A model generated the notes under the pieces. It saw nothing but the letters and a program-made list of their open reading frames with translations, was not told the DNA's origin and searched no databases. From assembly GCF_905163445.1 (NCBI RefSeq), contig NC_053187.1, positions 9,362,001 through 9,426,000 of the forward strand: a stretch of DNA of 64,000 nucleotides, read 5' to 3'. Source of the stretch: Pararge aegeria. Lineage: Eukaryota > Arthropoda > Insecta > Lepidoptera > Nymphalidae. The translations under genes were made by a program, and so were the position numbers. Positions 1 through 10,352 of this stretch are shown one piece after another (position 1 is the stretch's first letter; the number at the start of each line of letters is the position of its first letter).

Positions 1-2148
1 TTATTACCTACAAAAAAGTCCGGGAGGCTAAATGTCTAACTGTTAAGTCACAATAACCGCTTTTTATTATAATTTGTCAATCAAAACACGGGTACAATCT
101 TAAGATAGTGACGTTCCTATCAGATCCTTATCCAAATAAATAGTTTTTTAGTTAAAATTGATTATGTACCTGCAAATTCCACTTTTAATTATTCAAATTG
201 GACCTATCGTGTAGACGTTACGACGGGTATAGAAATGGTAAAAGATATTAAATCCGATAGTAACCGATTTGATGCAGACGAAGTTGCGCGGGTCAGCTAG
301 TCAACATTTTTTTTGGTACATACAGAAAAACCTGAACAGTTGTGTGCAAAGGCGTTCTTATTGGCAAAGCAATCACCTACAGACTGCCTTAGAGTGTGAC
401 TGACTATAAACTGACCATACTTCTATCATTCAGGTACCAGGCGCCACCTTTCTTATTCGATATAGCCCGTCTATATTGACTTTGTGTACATTGTATGGAC
501 TTTCTCCCATACAATTTGTAATGGACATGTTATTTTCAAATACTCTCACAGTATAAGAGAACAATAACGAAGCTATTAAGCACGAAAAGCGTGTAGGTGT
601 TGTAGAGTATAAAAGGAAATGCATTAAGCATCCAACAAAACCTTAATGGCCATCGCTGTTATTTTCTTGTGTTAGTTCGTTATAGTTTCAGATTTGTATG
701 AGTCGTCTTACATATACAATGAAGTCTATTACATTCCTTAACGTGACAGTTAATAACATTAATCATGAGATTTAAAAAATTGGAACGACTAAAAGGACGA
801 ATCCTAGTCTTCAAAGTATAGGTACAAGTGATATAATACTTTTTTATGCAGCGTCTTTTAAAGTTTTTTTTCGTAATTAAAGTTTTTTTTAGCATTTTAC
901 AATGCGATTTAACTTTTTTCACGGTTGTTTGATTCTAAAGCAAATCTACATGTTCAAATTAATTTATTAATGATAATTAGGTTACTCACTTGATGTTATT
1001 TAAAGTCTCCGTTAGGAAATATTTCGATAAAATCCTCAATAGTATAAAGAAAAATAAAAGAAGCACACACTCTCATAGAACATTTTATGCAACGTAACTT
1101 CTATGTTTTGAAAGAAAAATAGGTGGTTCCTTGAAAAATATGTGAAACAGTTTTATTACATGTGGATACTTTTTTAGATGGATTTTATATGCGTCAGGAC
1201 GCTATAACAATACCTCGTTTGTTAGGCTTCACCGAGAAAGGATTAAGGTCATATATGTTTAGTCTTTATCGAAAGGTTTTGTTCATACTTAAACCGTTTT
1301 TGAATAAAACAATTTTGACAATAATTTGAAGAAAACCGAGTCATTGTTCGATTCGTTTTCGAACATGCTTACTACTGGCCCAATGAGATTTATTATTTTC
1401 TCAAAACAATACCAATATTTATAACGCAATTGTAATAATAACGACACAACGATTTATTAAAAAGAAAAATACATATTTGCAAAAAGGAAAAAGATTTAAG
1501 GTTATTTTTATTATTAAAATTAAAAGGAGACTTTTCACGCATACGCAAAAGTTATATCAGACACTTTGCACTCAGATATAATTGTTGCTTTCGAATGAAT
1601 ATTTATTAAGGTTACGTATGATCTTTGTATGTCATGGTTTATGATAACTCGATTTATTTTTAATGCACGCACGCAATGTAAAATAATACAACTGTGAATA
1701 TAAATTTAAAGGAAAGTGAGTTTGACACGACGTTGACAACGTGTACCCATTAAAATTGATATAAAAAAATGTTTATTCTAATGTAAATATTGGTATCTTA
1801 TAATTAATTATATATAATATTGATGAGTGTTTATTATGCAATTTAAATGAAATAAATTTTCTGAAATTTCAAATTGATTAGATATTAGATACTTATATAA
1901 AACTGTAACTGGGCGGTTCCTGTACATTCATTAAATTTTTGAAATTTGGATCGGGTTAAGCTCTTATATCGACTAAGAACACAAAACGTTTTTTCAGTTA
2001 TTTTTTCTCTGTCTGTAAACATTTAAATGCGATTTAAATCTGGCGCGAAAAAAATCTGTCCTATTTATATTAAGAGGTATAGATAGACAGAACTCCTCAA
2101 ATTCTCTTTTGCGAACAGCAGCAAATTCCTTACTTTAGAACTGTCTGT
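1..2148. other. AT-rich unique DNA, no gene seen
   Basis: Long A/T runs and stop codons in all frames. Short ORFs at 430-624 and 680-922 (minus) have low-complexity, lysine- or serine-rich translations and no recognisable domain. No tRNA-like box, terminal repeat or LINE tail was recognised. Confidence 0.6.
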
Positions 2149-2260
2149 AAGCATAAAGCAGGAAGAACGCTTAAAATTGAAAAATTCTCCTTCCGTACAA
2201 ATTGTATGAAATGTTTAGGGTAGGCAGTGCATTTGTGCATCTATGGATTGCACGCCACTG
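2149..2260. mobile_element. hAT-M MITE, left end decayed
   Basis: The right end 'tgcacgccactg' is the family terminal inverted repeat. It is followed by CTGTCTGG (2261-2268). CTGTCTGT lies at 2141-2148, a 7/8 match at exactly the distance expected of an 8-bp target duplication, giving a 112-bp element against 116 bp for the intact copy at 35796. The interior shares 'aaaattgaaaaattc' and 'taggcagtgcatt' with that copy. The left inverted repeat has decayed beyond easy recognition. No transposase is encoded, so any movement relied on an autonomous hAT element elsewhere. Confidence 0.65.
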
Positions 2261-5035
2261 CTGTCTGGAACTATCTATAATAATAACTCTTTATAGGTAG
2301 CCAATTAATTGGTGTAGACTATGTAGCAAAGTATTTGAATAAAGTTGCTTGGATACATTTTTACGATTTTCTCTGCGCTCTTACTGTGATAGTACCTAAT
2401 AGAAACTACGGCCTTTCTTTACGTGCTTTGTGAGGTGCGACGATGAAACAAAAGAAATTCCTAACGCCAGTATGGACAGACATTTTTCTCCCCGGAGGAA
2501 GGACAAAATGTTATCTACTTCTACAGTTTTATTAAATCTCCGAGCATCGGCGCACGAGAAATAATATCTAAATAATATACATGATATTAACACGGGGGTA
2601 AACTTCTCCTATTCCCTGTTGCCGTGTCAGGGGATATAATAGGGGGTTATGATTTTTATCTTCTGCCTTTGCTAGCCGTGTAGACTGGTGTTTCTTACAA
2701 AAAACTTACAATTTTTAGAATGACTTGGGAAGTTTACTAAGAAATAGGGAGGGTCGGTTTAGTCACTATGGCAGCAGTCCTTATAATTGGGGCACGTTCC
2801 TACACGGATTCCGACTAATAAGGGTAGCTGACTGTGAAGATGTCACGATTCTGTGAAAAACCTTTTTTTCCCAAACAAGCATAAACTTCAAAGCAGAAAT
2901 AAAATATGCTTGCTAAAATAAATCACGTGTTCAAAGATTGATTTTATTTAAAATATAATTATGCCCCTTAGTAGTTAGTGTTCACCGTTCAAATAGGTAC
3001 AATAGGTAATATTATACGGAAAGGTTAAAATTATTATAGTTTTGCAAGATTCAAGAACACTTTGGCAATATGCTAGTTGCATGAAATAATGTATGGTGTA
3101 CATTACAAAGTAATTTTATAGGTATGTCAGATGCTAGTAATACAAGCTAAATGATGCAATGCATATTTCAATTTCAAAATAAACTTATGTTTAAAAAAAA
3201 AATGCTTTGCTTATTCAGCACTGCAAACTATATGAATAATATCAAAGAAAATGTATTTGTTTATTAGATAAAAAATATACTAAAGTAAATTCATAAGGTT
3301 ACTCATAAATACATTAAAATCGCAGTCAAAAAATCTTTGGCTATTGTTCGATTTTGGAACACAAATAGTTACCCTTTTTATCGCATGCGCAATATAATAG
3401 CAGAAGCAGACGTTAGCAATTTTCTATTTCCAAAGATCTAAATTACAAAAAATAAATGTACCTACTCATGTTCGGATTTATTAAATCGTTTGCTCTTAAT
3501 TATGTGGCGATTTTAGCCTGTCTCCAAATAAAATATCAGCCGCTTTTGATAATTATTGTTTAAAAAAAACGGTGACCGGAAATGGCTTTAGAAACTTCCA
3601 CAAAAAGATCAATAGATACAGGACAAACTTGGGTCTAGTCGAACGCGAATTTCCTGGCTGAAAATTCTACGCGAGTGGTTTAACATGAGTAAAGAGTCAG
3701 TGTTATACAGCTGTTATTAAATTTCAATGGTTGCCTACTTCTGAAATAAGATGGCACTAGAAGAAGACGAAGAAAGCAAAGAGTTTATTTCACACGCATT
3801 TCGAAGTCGGTCCGGTATAAGAAATCATTTTATTATTTTTTATTTCAAAGACACAACGGCAGGCTTATTGCATCACCATTATGAATTTATCGAACAATCT
3901 GCGGTTTGGCTAAGTAATGCATTTTCCGAATTGCGGTAACATAATTGAATAGTTCAATAATTCAGTTCAATTCATCTCCATATAAGGCACCTATTGTTTA
4001 TTAACGAAGCGATAAATAATAATTAACCACCATGAATTAGTTTGTATTTAGACGCTAGGTGTACAATGAGATCACATTTGTAAATACACCATTGAGGTTT
4101 ACCTTGTTTTTATTGTCACTGAACTGTTAGTATTGTTCTTGCATCTGTATTGTTTCAATAACAATCGGAATTAGATTACTTATTAAAAAAATCCACTATT
4201 TTAGCACACTATGGCACGTTGGCTCACAACGTTCAACTACGGATCACAACGTCCTGGGTTTTAGACATGAAGACATTGGGTTTCTTGTTAAAATATAATT
4301 TGTCCACCTTGCCTGGAAGAACACGTTTTGTAGGTATATATATATATATATATGCATATATGTTTTTAGTTATATGTAGTGCCCGTTAGTATCACTAACG
4401 TATAATCTGCCCTATGAGAGTCCAGCAATCGCCAGATGAGTACATAAAAAACAAGTTTAACTTCGTTGTTTAAAACCTCACCTAAAATCTAAGGTACTAT
4501 TAAAATACTAAACGTAGATAGGGAAGTACTCTGTTTTTAAACACACCACAAACCTTAAGGGCTTTACTACATACTCTCTAATTGCTGTCAGTTTTAGAAT
4601 GACTTTTACTACTTTTATTTGTGAGGCCCTAAGCAATAGATATTTTAGAACATACAAAATTTTTAACCTAAAAAAATTTTTAACTGTATTTATTTTACTT
4701 TATAATCCTACTTTATAAGCCTACTTTTGACGTCAAGTCAGTGGTGTGTTTGTAGTGTGACTGTACCCTGGTTTTGTAAGGCAGATTCTACCGAAAAGAA
4801 GCTAGACAGAAGCTCAGCAAATTGCACTTCTCAAACAACTTTATTATCTTCTTAGAATCTTGTTGCATTTTTTGACCTGAGCATTTAAGAAGTTTTGTTG
4901 CATTTTGTTTTAATTTGAGTTAAACCCAAAAATGACTTTCGGTATAATGTCATTAAAGCATAAAATACCTACATTCTCCCGTAAAACATATACCTACTGC
5001 GTCCGAAATTGTTTTTACTCAGCATAAAGATTATT
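2261..5035. other. Unique AT-rich DNA, no gene assigned
   Basis: A GC-richer patch at 2400-2560 is open on the minus strand and a 62-codon plus ORF lies at 3751-3939. Neither has a recognisable domain or convincing splice sites, so neither is called. The rest is A/T-rich with no family recognised apart from a TA microsatellite. Confidence 0.5.
4335..4352. repeat. (TA)n microsatellite
   Basis: About nine uninterrupted TA units followed by 'tgcatatatg'. Confidence 0.9.
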
Positions 5036-5165
5036 CTAAGCATAAGCTTCGCCGAGTTATGTAAGCAAAGTCAGGATAAACTTTGCTTCCTCGTTTGTAA
5101 TGCGCACCGCAAAGGTCTCGAATGCCCTTCCGGCTTTCATCTTCCCCGCTTCCTACAGTACTTCC
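5036..5165 (-). repeat. Interspersed repeat fragment, minus copy
   Basis: Read on the minus strand this contains 'ggaagatgaaagccggaagg', 'gcattcgagacctttgcggtgcg' in part, and a purine-rich block. The same text in degenerate form ('catgaaagctggtagggcat', 'gcggtgcgaatcagaaa') is on the plus strand at 5343-5411. The two are therefore oppositely oriented copies of one lepidopteran repeat. No intact ORF remains. Confidence 0.6.
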
Positions 5166-5242
5166 TATAGAGGTTTATTTCTAATCAAGAGTGAATAGGC
5201 TGCCAAATATTTATTCTTTTATGTATGTATATAGAACGAGAA

Positions 5243-5490
5243 CTTGACTGCAATCACACCTGATGATAAGTGATAATGCAAAAAGGTGAAGCGCGCCTAG
5301 AAGATGACTATTCACTCATGATTTGAAGGACTCATATTAAATGTAATGGGAAACATGAAAGCTGGTAGGGCATTCAAAATATTTGCGAATGCGGTGCGAA
5401 TCAGAAAAAAGCGCATCGTTCATGGTGTATCAAGTAAGGGTTCCTATCGATGCCTTGTGGTTCGTGGTTGTGGAAAAGGTGATGTTAGGG
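5243..5490 (+). repeat. Interspersed repeat fragment, plus copy
   Basis: Begins with 'cttgactgcaatcacacctg' and runs through 'gaagatgactattcactc', 'gctggtagggcattc' and 'gccttgtggttcgtggttgt'. It reads like a degenerate transposon-derived segment and pairs with the inverted copy at 5036-5165. Frames are interrupted, so no protein is called. Confidence 0.55.
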
Positions 5491-5670
5491 ATTTCCTAGG
5501 TTAAAAAATTTACTTTTAGAGAAATAGCCCCACAGAAATTTCATATATTGTGACTTTAATTTATTGTTCTAGAAAATGAAGTAATTAATAAAACAATAAT
5601 TGACACACAGTGTGATATTGGATAGAAGCATTCGTTATTTTGCGGAAATCCATGGTATGTTATAAAAATT

Positions 5671-5790
5671 AATTATTCATTGTAAAGTCAACATCTTCTG
5701 AGGATGTGCGTAGAATACCAATTACCAGTAGTATAAGGATTGAAGAAATTATAAATTACACCATACAGATTCTTGTGCTTTTCGCGTACT
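5671..5790 (+). repeat. PLE-like repeat, ribozyme core deleted
   Basis: Shares 'ttattcattgtaaagtcaac', 'tctgaggatg', 'tgcgtag' and 'ataaggattgaagaaattat' with the inverted copy at 8568-8752. Between 'gaggatg' and 'tgcgtag' this copy lacks the GC hairpin and GAAA box present in the other. The junction is at a shared TG, as in a microhomology deletion. Assignment to a Penelope-like family is from memory and uncertain. Confidence 0.6.
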
Positions 5791-6059
5791 ATAGCAAATT
5801 AAGCTTAATTTTCATAATACACAGTGTGATGTCAATTCATTACAATTGCCATTTATTAGGTTTGATATTTATGTATGAAAACCGAACAATTACTTACTTG
5901 AAATAATAATAATTTTTCTTAACTGAGTATTACTAATATTTTATGTTGGTGGTTTGGTGGATGCCTTTTGGTGACACCTGCGAAGAGGTTTTGTTCTATT
6001 GGGTGTCGTACAACGCGACTAAGCGAATATATCTGATAACGGGCACCATCCTCTGTGCT

Positions 6060-6183
6060 ATTTCTACCATCTGCTGCGATCACCAACCCGTCTTCCAAGT
6101 GTAGTGATTATGGAAAACCATCCTGTTGGGAGACGACTTTAGTCCAGCATATTGATGGCTTTTATAGGCTATTGATGACATAA
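6060..6183 (+). repeat. Tail-X repeat, degenerate
   Basis: Contains 'ctgcgatcaccaacccg', 'gtgtagtgattatgg', 'cctgttgggag' and 'gtccagca', followed by 'ataggctattgatga'. The order matches the copies at 27564, 43440 (minus) and 56080. Probably the 3' end of a non-LTR element. Confidence 0.6.
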
Positions 6184-6254
6184 CTGGTTTCTCAGCTGCC
6201 CCTTTCCCACCTTTCATATTAACAAACAAAATATCACAGTTCGTTATAGATACA

Positions 6255-6490
6255 GATCACAGTCTAAGACCTAGAACAAATCAATATTGAGTGCAAAGTG
6301 TCTAATCGTCTGCATATAAATAAACAATCGCTAATGATGCTTGCCGACGCGGGCGGCGTCAGGTCTGTCGGTGTCACGTCAGATTGGACGACGTTTGGTA
6401 TAAATCTGGCCGCCAATCTTGTGTCCAAATCCATTCGAGACACTTCAATCATTCCTCTAAACATATCTATCAGTCTCACAGTGTGTGTCT
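6255..6490 (-). pseudogene. Coding-like patch, unidentified
   Basis: This 230-bp stretch is clearly GC-richer than its surroundings and open on both strands (plus 6298-6495, minus 6264-6479). The minus frame includes 'MIEVSRMDLDTRLAARFIPN' followed by a T/P/A-rich segment. An acceptor-like TTAATAG precedes the minus frame in phase, but no strong donor follows. It sits among repeat fragments, so a decayed transposon ORF is the likeliest reading. A small host exon is not excluded. I do not recognise the protein. Confidence 0.3.
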
Positions 6491-6736
6491 ATTAATCAAC
6501 ATAATATCGAAATGTTGTAAAGTATGTAGGTGCCGTTTTGGATTTGATTTAAAGTTCATTGATGATTTGGATTTTGAGTTTAGAAATTCTTTGTGGGTGA
6601 TGCTGATGTGAACTCGTGTGGGATACTCCCATGGAAAGGCGGTGATCGTGTGGGGAAGACTTCGGCTATCCTTTCGCGCCTCTATCTTCTAGGGAATATC
6701 TGCGTTTTAAGGAATTTTATTTCTAACAGTAACCTT

Positions 6737-6845
6737 CATACCTGAGAGCTTTCTCAATGGAAAGTGGCCTCAACTCCTTCTCAATCCGAGGGGAGACACG
6801 TGCCTCGTAGTGGGTTGATGATGATGAAGATGATGATGATTATCA
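6737..6845 (+). mobile_element. SINE-B 3' fragment
   Basis: Matches the 3' half of SINE-B: 'cctgagagctttctc', 'ccttctcaatccgagggga', 'gtgggttgatgatgatga'. The tail is a GAT-rich microsatellite, and the tRNA-like head is missing. Confidence 0.65.
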
Positions 6846-6881
6846 CTACGTCCCGGTTTTTATCACTGAAATGTAATAATG

Positions 6882-7149
6882 ACGGCCGACTGGCGCAGTG
6901 GGCAGCGACCCTGCTTTCTGAGTCCAAGGCCGTGGGTACGATTCCCACAACTGGAAAATGTTTGTGTGATGAGCATAAGTGTTTTTCAGTGTCTGGGTGT
7001 TTATATGTATTTTCTAAGTATTTATGTATATATAATTCATAAAAATATTCATCAGTCATCTTAGTACCCATAACACAAGCTACTATTACTTTGGGGCTAG
7101 GTGGCGATGTGTGTATTGTCTTAGTATATTTATTTATTTATTTATTTAA
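6882..7149 (+). mobile_element. SINE-A, full-length (Metulj-like)
   Basis: The head has an A-box-like 'ctggcgcagtgg' and a B-box-like 'gggtacgattccc', the split polymerase III promoter expected of a tRNA-derived SINE. The body continues through 'ttcataaaaatattcatcag' and 'tttggggctaggtggcgatg' to a (TTTA)n tail. TAATAAT flanks both sides (6874-6880 and 7147-7153), a possible target duplication. ORFs on both strands here are artefacts. This is the most complete SINE-A copy in the window. Confidence 0.85.
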
Positions 7150-7429
7150 TAATCGCTGCGAAATAAATTAGTCCATGAGAAAAGAAGCCTATTTTGTGTG
7201 TGTGAAGCAAACAACGATGAGGTTGATGATCTAGGGTCCACCTAATATGGCAAATGTATGCGCTTATAATTGGTAATTAAATATTGACAAATACATGGAT
7301 ATATTCAGAGTACTAACAGGAATAACGACGAGTTGTTGAGCAACGGAATACTCCATATTAAGCGTTCACCATTGGAAACAAGTAAGACACTATTCTAGGC
7401 CTTGTTTCTCTATAAATTTTAAATAGCCA

Positions 7430-7543
7430 AAGGCGAAACGCCAAGCGATTTAACGTTCAGGTACGATGCTGTGTTGGTACTGATTACAGGTATGTATTTA
7501 ATATAACTGCCATACTCCTAACCGGTCAGCCCACTAACTCTTC
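7430..7543 (+). mobile_element. SINE-C fragment
   Basis: 'gccaagcgatttaacgttc', 'ggtacgatgctgtg' and 'ctcctaaccggtcagcccac' match the body of the fuller copy at 55168. The head and extreme 3' end are missing. Confidence 0.7.
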
Positions 7544-7837
7544 GGGGATAAAAATATCACTACACTATTCAGCAATAGTTGTTCGTATCGTAATAATGAA
7601 CTTTCATTATTTTCTTCGGTAGTCTAATTTTCCTTTTACAGGTGGACTTTTATGTATAACATATTTATAATAAGTAAGTTTAATTAAAATTGTATCCCTT
7701 CTTTGGATTAAACTAATCATCCGTATCAGTGTTGTTAGGATAAAAAGCTTGTAATATTATCGTCGACCGTTAAAGTCATTTATATAGAACCGGTTTTAAA
7801 AAGCATCGTTTTTAAAGAGTACCTTCCTAATATTGCT

Positions 7838-8033
7838 ACTATTATAAATGCGAAAGCTTGCCTGTATGTTTGTTGCTCAACCATATCAGAACGGTTGGGC
7901 AGATCTTCAAGAAAATTGGCACCTAGATTATAGTTTGAAATAGCACACGGACCACTTCTTACGTGAGAAAAAAAAACCGCGGAATTTGTTAAAAACCGTA
8001 AAAACGCGGATAAAGTCGTGGGCAACAGCTAGT
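7838..8033 (+). mobile_element. CTAG-type element, 3' end AGCTAGT
   Basis: Starts with 'attataaatgcgaaagcttg', then 'tgttgctcaaccatatcaga', and ends 'gggcaacagctagt'. This is a very common lepidopteran repeat. The CTAGT end resembles Helitron termini (CTRR), but helicase coding and a clear terminal hairpin are absent. An antisense 81-codon ORF is spurious. Confidence 0.65.
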
Positions 8034-8234
8034 TTAATATAACTGCATAAACAGTGACAAGAACACTTATCAATACTTGACGTAATATTCTGAACTACTT
8101 ATCTATTTATTATATTAGTTTGCGGTAATATTTATATCCTAACAATAGTAATACAATACAATTTCCTATTAGAAATAGTGGGATTCCCTCGACATTATTT
8201 ATTTTTATATCGCTAAGTATTAATTAACCTCAGG

Positions 8235-8290
8235 ATACACTGACAAGTCGGGCGCCGCCGGCGCATGCGTTCCTGCACACACACCGACAA
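8235..8290. other. Short CpG-rich patch
   Basis: 'cgggcgccgccggcgcatgc' stands out sharply in A/T-rich DNA and is followed by a CA-rich stretch. No ORF or promoter motif is attached. Confidence 0.4.
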
Positions 8291-8310
8291 CTCCTACTCA
8301 CATAAATAAA

Positions 8311-8497
8311 ACTAGCTGACCCGTGCAACTTCGTCTGCACCAAATCGGTTATTACCAGAAAACACGAGTAAAATGACATTTTCTAAAAATGAATCCTTGC
8401 TAGATCGATTTATCGCCCCGTAACCCCCTGTAAACTAAATTTCATGAAAATCGTTGGAGCCGATTCCGAGATTCCAATTATATATATACAAGAATTG
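8311..8497 (+). mobile_element. CTAG-type element, 5' end ACTAGCT
   Basis: Begins 'actagctgacccgtgcaact', includes 'aaatttcatgaaaatcgttg', and ends in 'attatatatatacaag'. These are hallmarks of a widespread lepidopteran non-autonomous element. No coding capacity. Confidence 0.6.
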
Positions 8498-8567
8498 CTC
8501 GTTTAAAGATATAAGACTAAAGTACATAGTTAACCCACAATAATTAACATAAGGTTTTGTTTTACAC

Positions 8568-8752
8568 GTTCCTCTGACTGTAAGTAAACTCCAGTGTGAT
8601 AAAGCAGGAGAATCTGTGTGGTGTAATTTATAATTTCTTCAATCCTTATACTCCACACCAAACAGATCTTCGGCAATATACCCTCTACGCACGTTTCGCT
8701 CCGTAACCGGAGCATCCTCAGGAGATGTTGACTTTACAATGAATAATTGTTA
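8568..8752 (-). mobile_element. PLE-like repeat with ribozyme-like core
   Basis: Read on the minus strand: 'ttattcattgtaaagtcaac', 'atctcctgaggatgctccgg', 'gcgaaacgtgcgtagaggg', then 'ataaggattgaagaaattat'. Inverted relative to the copy at 5671, and it retains the GC hairpin and GAAA box. I associate this text with Penelope-like retroelements, some of which carry hammerhead ribozymes, but no reverse transcriptase or GIY-YIG sequence is present. Confidence 0.55.
8682..8725 (-). ncRNA. Candidate hammerhead-ribozyme-like core
   Basis: Minus-strand CTGAGGA (8721-8715) fits CUGANGA. A 6-bp hairpin GCTCCG-GTTA-CGGAGC follows, then GAAA (8697-8694). Next comes the self-complementary 'acgtgcgt', giving a minimal stem III (A-U, C-G, G-C, two-base loop) and a TA cleavage context. 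The following GAGG pairs with the bases before CTGAGGA (stem I, three pairs plus one wobble). The departure from the consensus is one extra T (8714) between the core and stem II. This is a type I layout with tiny stem III, as reported for Penelope-like elements. Activity is untested. Confidence 0.35.
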
Positions 8753-8783
8753 TGATGTATTTGTAGTCTTAACAATTATTCAT
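8739..8783. repeat. Perfect palindrome, 14-bp arms
   Basis: ATGAATAATTGTTA (8739-8752) and its exact reverse complement (8770-8783) flank a 17-nt loop. It overlaps the edge of the PLE-like repeat. The other copy at 5671 has only one arm. Confidence 0.9.
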
Positions 8784-9047
8784 AGCATACCTACATATAT
8801 TAACGTCCTGTTGATATCGTATATGTCAATGCAATGAAATTTTATATCCCATGATTAAACACTGCAAGAGCGAAAGTAATTGGTTTATGACGACCAAGCG
8901 CGGGAAGTGTCTTACGAGTGGGTACATAATAATGTACTCACGTACCTACATGCTTTTGATAACTTTTACCACATTAATGTTCTTGATGTATATACTCGTA
9001 TATATAATTTCATTTGAAAATGGGTTACCAAGACACCGGTTTACTCC

Positions 9048-9130
9048 CTAATAGGTTAGCCCGCTAACATCTTTGACTGCATCATCACTTACAACCAGGT
9101 GAGATTGCAGTCAAGGGCTAGTTGTGTGCC
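9048..9130 (+). mobile_element. SINE-C 3' fragment
   Basis: 'aataggttagcccgctaaca', 'gactgcatcatcacttacaa' and 'gattgcagtcaagggctag' are the 3' end of SINE-C. Confidence 0.8.
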
Positions 9131-9132
9131 AA

Positions 9133-9445
9133 GTAGTGCTTGAATATCATCTAGAAATTTGACATTCTCATAGTCATCCACGATCCAGTTTGACTTTTAA
9201 TGTGGATATTATGATTGTAATGTTAAAGTAATACTGCTTTCGATGGTAGTAGGTAAGCACCTGAACTGATTGTCAAAATCCACATTACCGAAACCGAAAA
9301 CACATTGTTTCACTCTGAAGTTTAGACTTGGTTTTAGACCTAAGAATCGGCATATCTTCAGACTTACATCTTCGAGATCCATTTTATCCGTCAAATAGTC
9401 TTTCGGAAATGAGATTGTATATGTACTGAAATTGAATGATTGCCT
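9133..9445 (-). pseudogene. Coding-like remnant between SINE-C pieces
   Basis: On the minus strand 9209-9445 is open and reads '...DLEDVSLKICRFLGLKP...' and 'CVFGFGNVDFDNQ'. A second open patch at about 9133-9195 reads 'NWIVDDYENVKFLDDIQALL' in another frame. A 66-bp piece bounded by CAG/GTGCTTAC and TTAAAAG separates them and looks like a short insect intron, but phases do not match (2 against 0). The SINE-C fragment starting on the 3' side truncates it. I do not recognise the protein. It may be a decayed host exon pair or a transposon ORF. Confidence 0.3.
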
Positions 9446-9451
9446 GTGTTT

Positions 9452-9603
9452 TTGACGACCCTGTGGGAGCTCCCGGTAGAGGCAATGCAGTCTGGTGGAA
9501 GGCTGTGGCTGATTACCACCCCACCGACAAACTCTCCGCATGATTTAGAGTTCTGGTACGATGTCGCGAAGAAACCGATTAAGGGTGATTTAGGTTACCA
9601 CCA
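9452..9603 (+). mobile_element. SINE-C 5'-to-middle fragment
   Basis: 'gtgggagctcccgg' (head remnant), 'gaaggctgtggctgattacc' and 'ggtacgatgtcgcgaagaaa' follow SINE-C order. The A-box half of the head is deleted. The antisense 110-codon ORF begins inside this piece, so its N-terminus is artefactual. Confidence 0.7.
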
Positions 9604-10249
9604 GGCGATATAGTAATCGAAGGAAAAAAATTATAACATGTACCTAACCACAATTTATGAAACAAAGTCGCGAATATGTGCTTGTTTGTAATTGAAATGC
9701 ACGATAAGTGGATTACACCTTCAAGTTTTAATCATATTTCGCTTTTATTATGGCATGATGTTGCGCATTCCTCGCTTATGACAGGCGACTAGCGAGTTGG
9801 AGAGTTGTAATAATTTTTGTTGCATCAGATTGAACACAACACGATGCTTGTAATTATTATACACAATGTGTTGCCAATTTTATAATTGCTACTTGGAATC
9901 CTTACTAGTTTGAAGACAAAAGGATAGAAGAATAAGATATGCAGGTTTTTAGTGAGAATCTTTGTAGCATCGTAGTCTAGTTCTTAGTACCCAGTTCCTA
10001 GATTCTAGAACTCAGTTATCTATATGTTATTTTTGTAACAACTGGTGTGATGAAAAGTTTTTTAAACTAATAGCTACTATCGTATTTTGTGATCGTACCA
10101 TGCTTTGCCTCCCTCTTTCACCCCCATCACCTAAATGCTTGGTATTCTTCGACCATCTGTTACACCTTGAAATTTTCACCAGTTTCAATAATATGCGGTG
10201 TTTACACTAAGTTAGGGGTCTGGGGTTATTAAAGTGGCTTTTAACCTTT
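9604..10249. other. Unique AT-rich DNA
   Basis: No repeat family, ORF or RNA gene recognised. Confidence 0.55.
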
Positions 10250-10352
10250 AAAATACCACACTTCTAACAGGTTAGCCCGTCACCATCTTAGACTGCATCA
10301 TCGCATATCAGCTGGTAAGATTGCAGTCGAGTGCTAACTTGTAGTAGAATAA
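10250..10352 (+). mobile_element. SINE-C 3' fragment
   Basis: 'cttctaacaggttagcccgt', 'cttagactgcatcatcgc' and 'gattgcagtcgagtgctaac' then 'ttgtagtagaataaa', the normal 3' terminus. Confidence 0.8.

Noticed and set aside
6882..6960. Possible tRNA gene (A-box and B-box present)
   Set aside because: The rest of the cloverleaf does not form and the sequence continues into SINE-A body and tail; the same text recurs at 21077 and 49879.
7838..8033. CTAGT end as proof of a Helitron
   Set aside because: Terminal CTAGT alone is weak; no subterminal hairpin, no helicase and no confirmed A/T insertion site could be shown.
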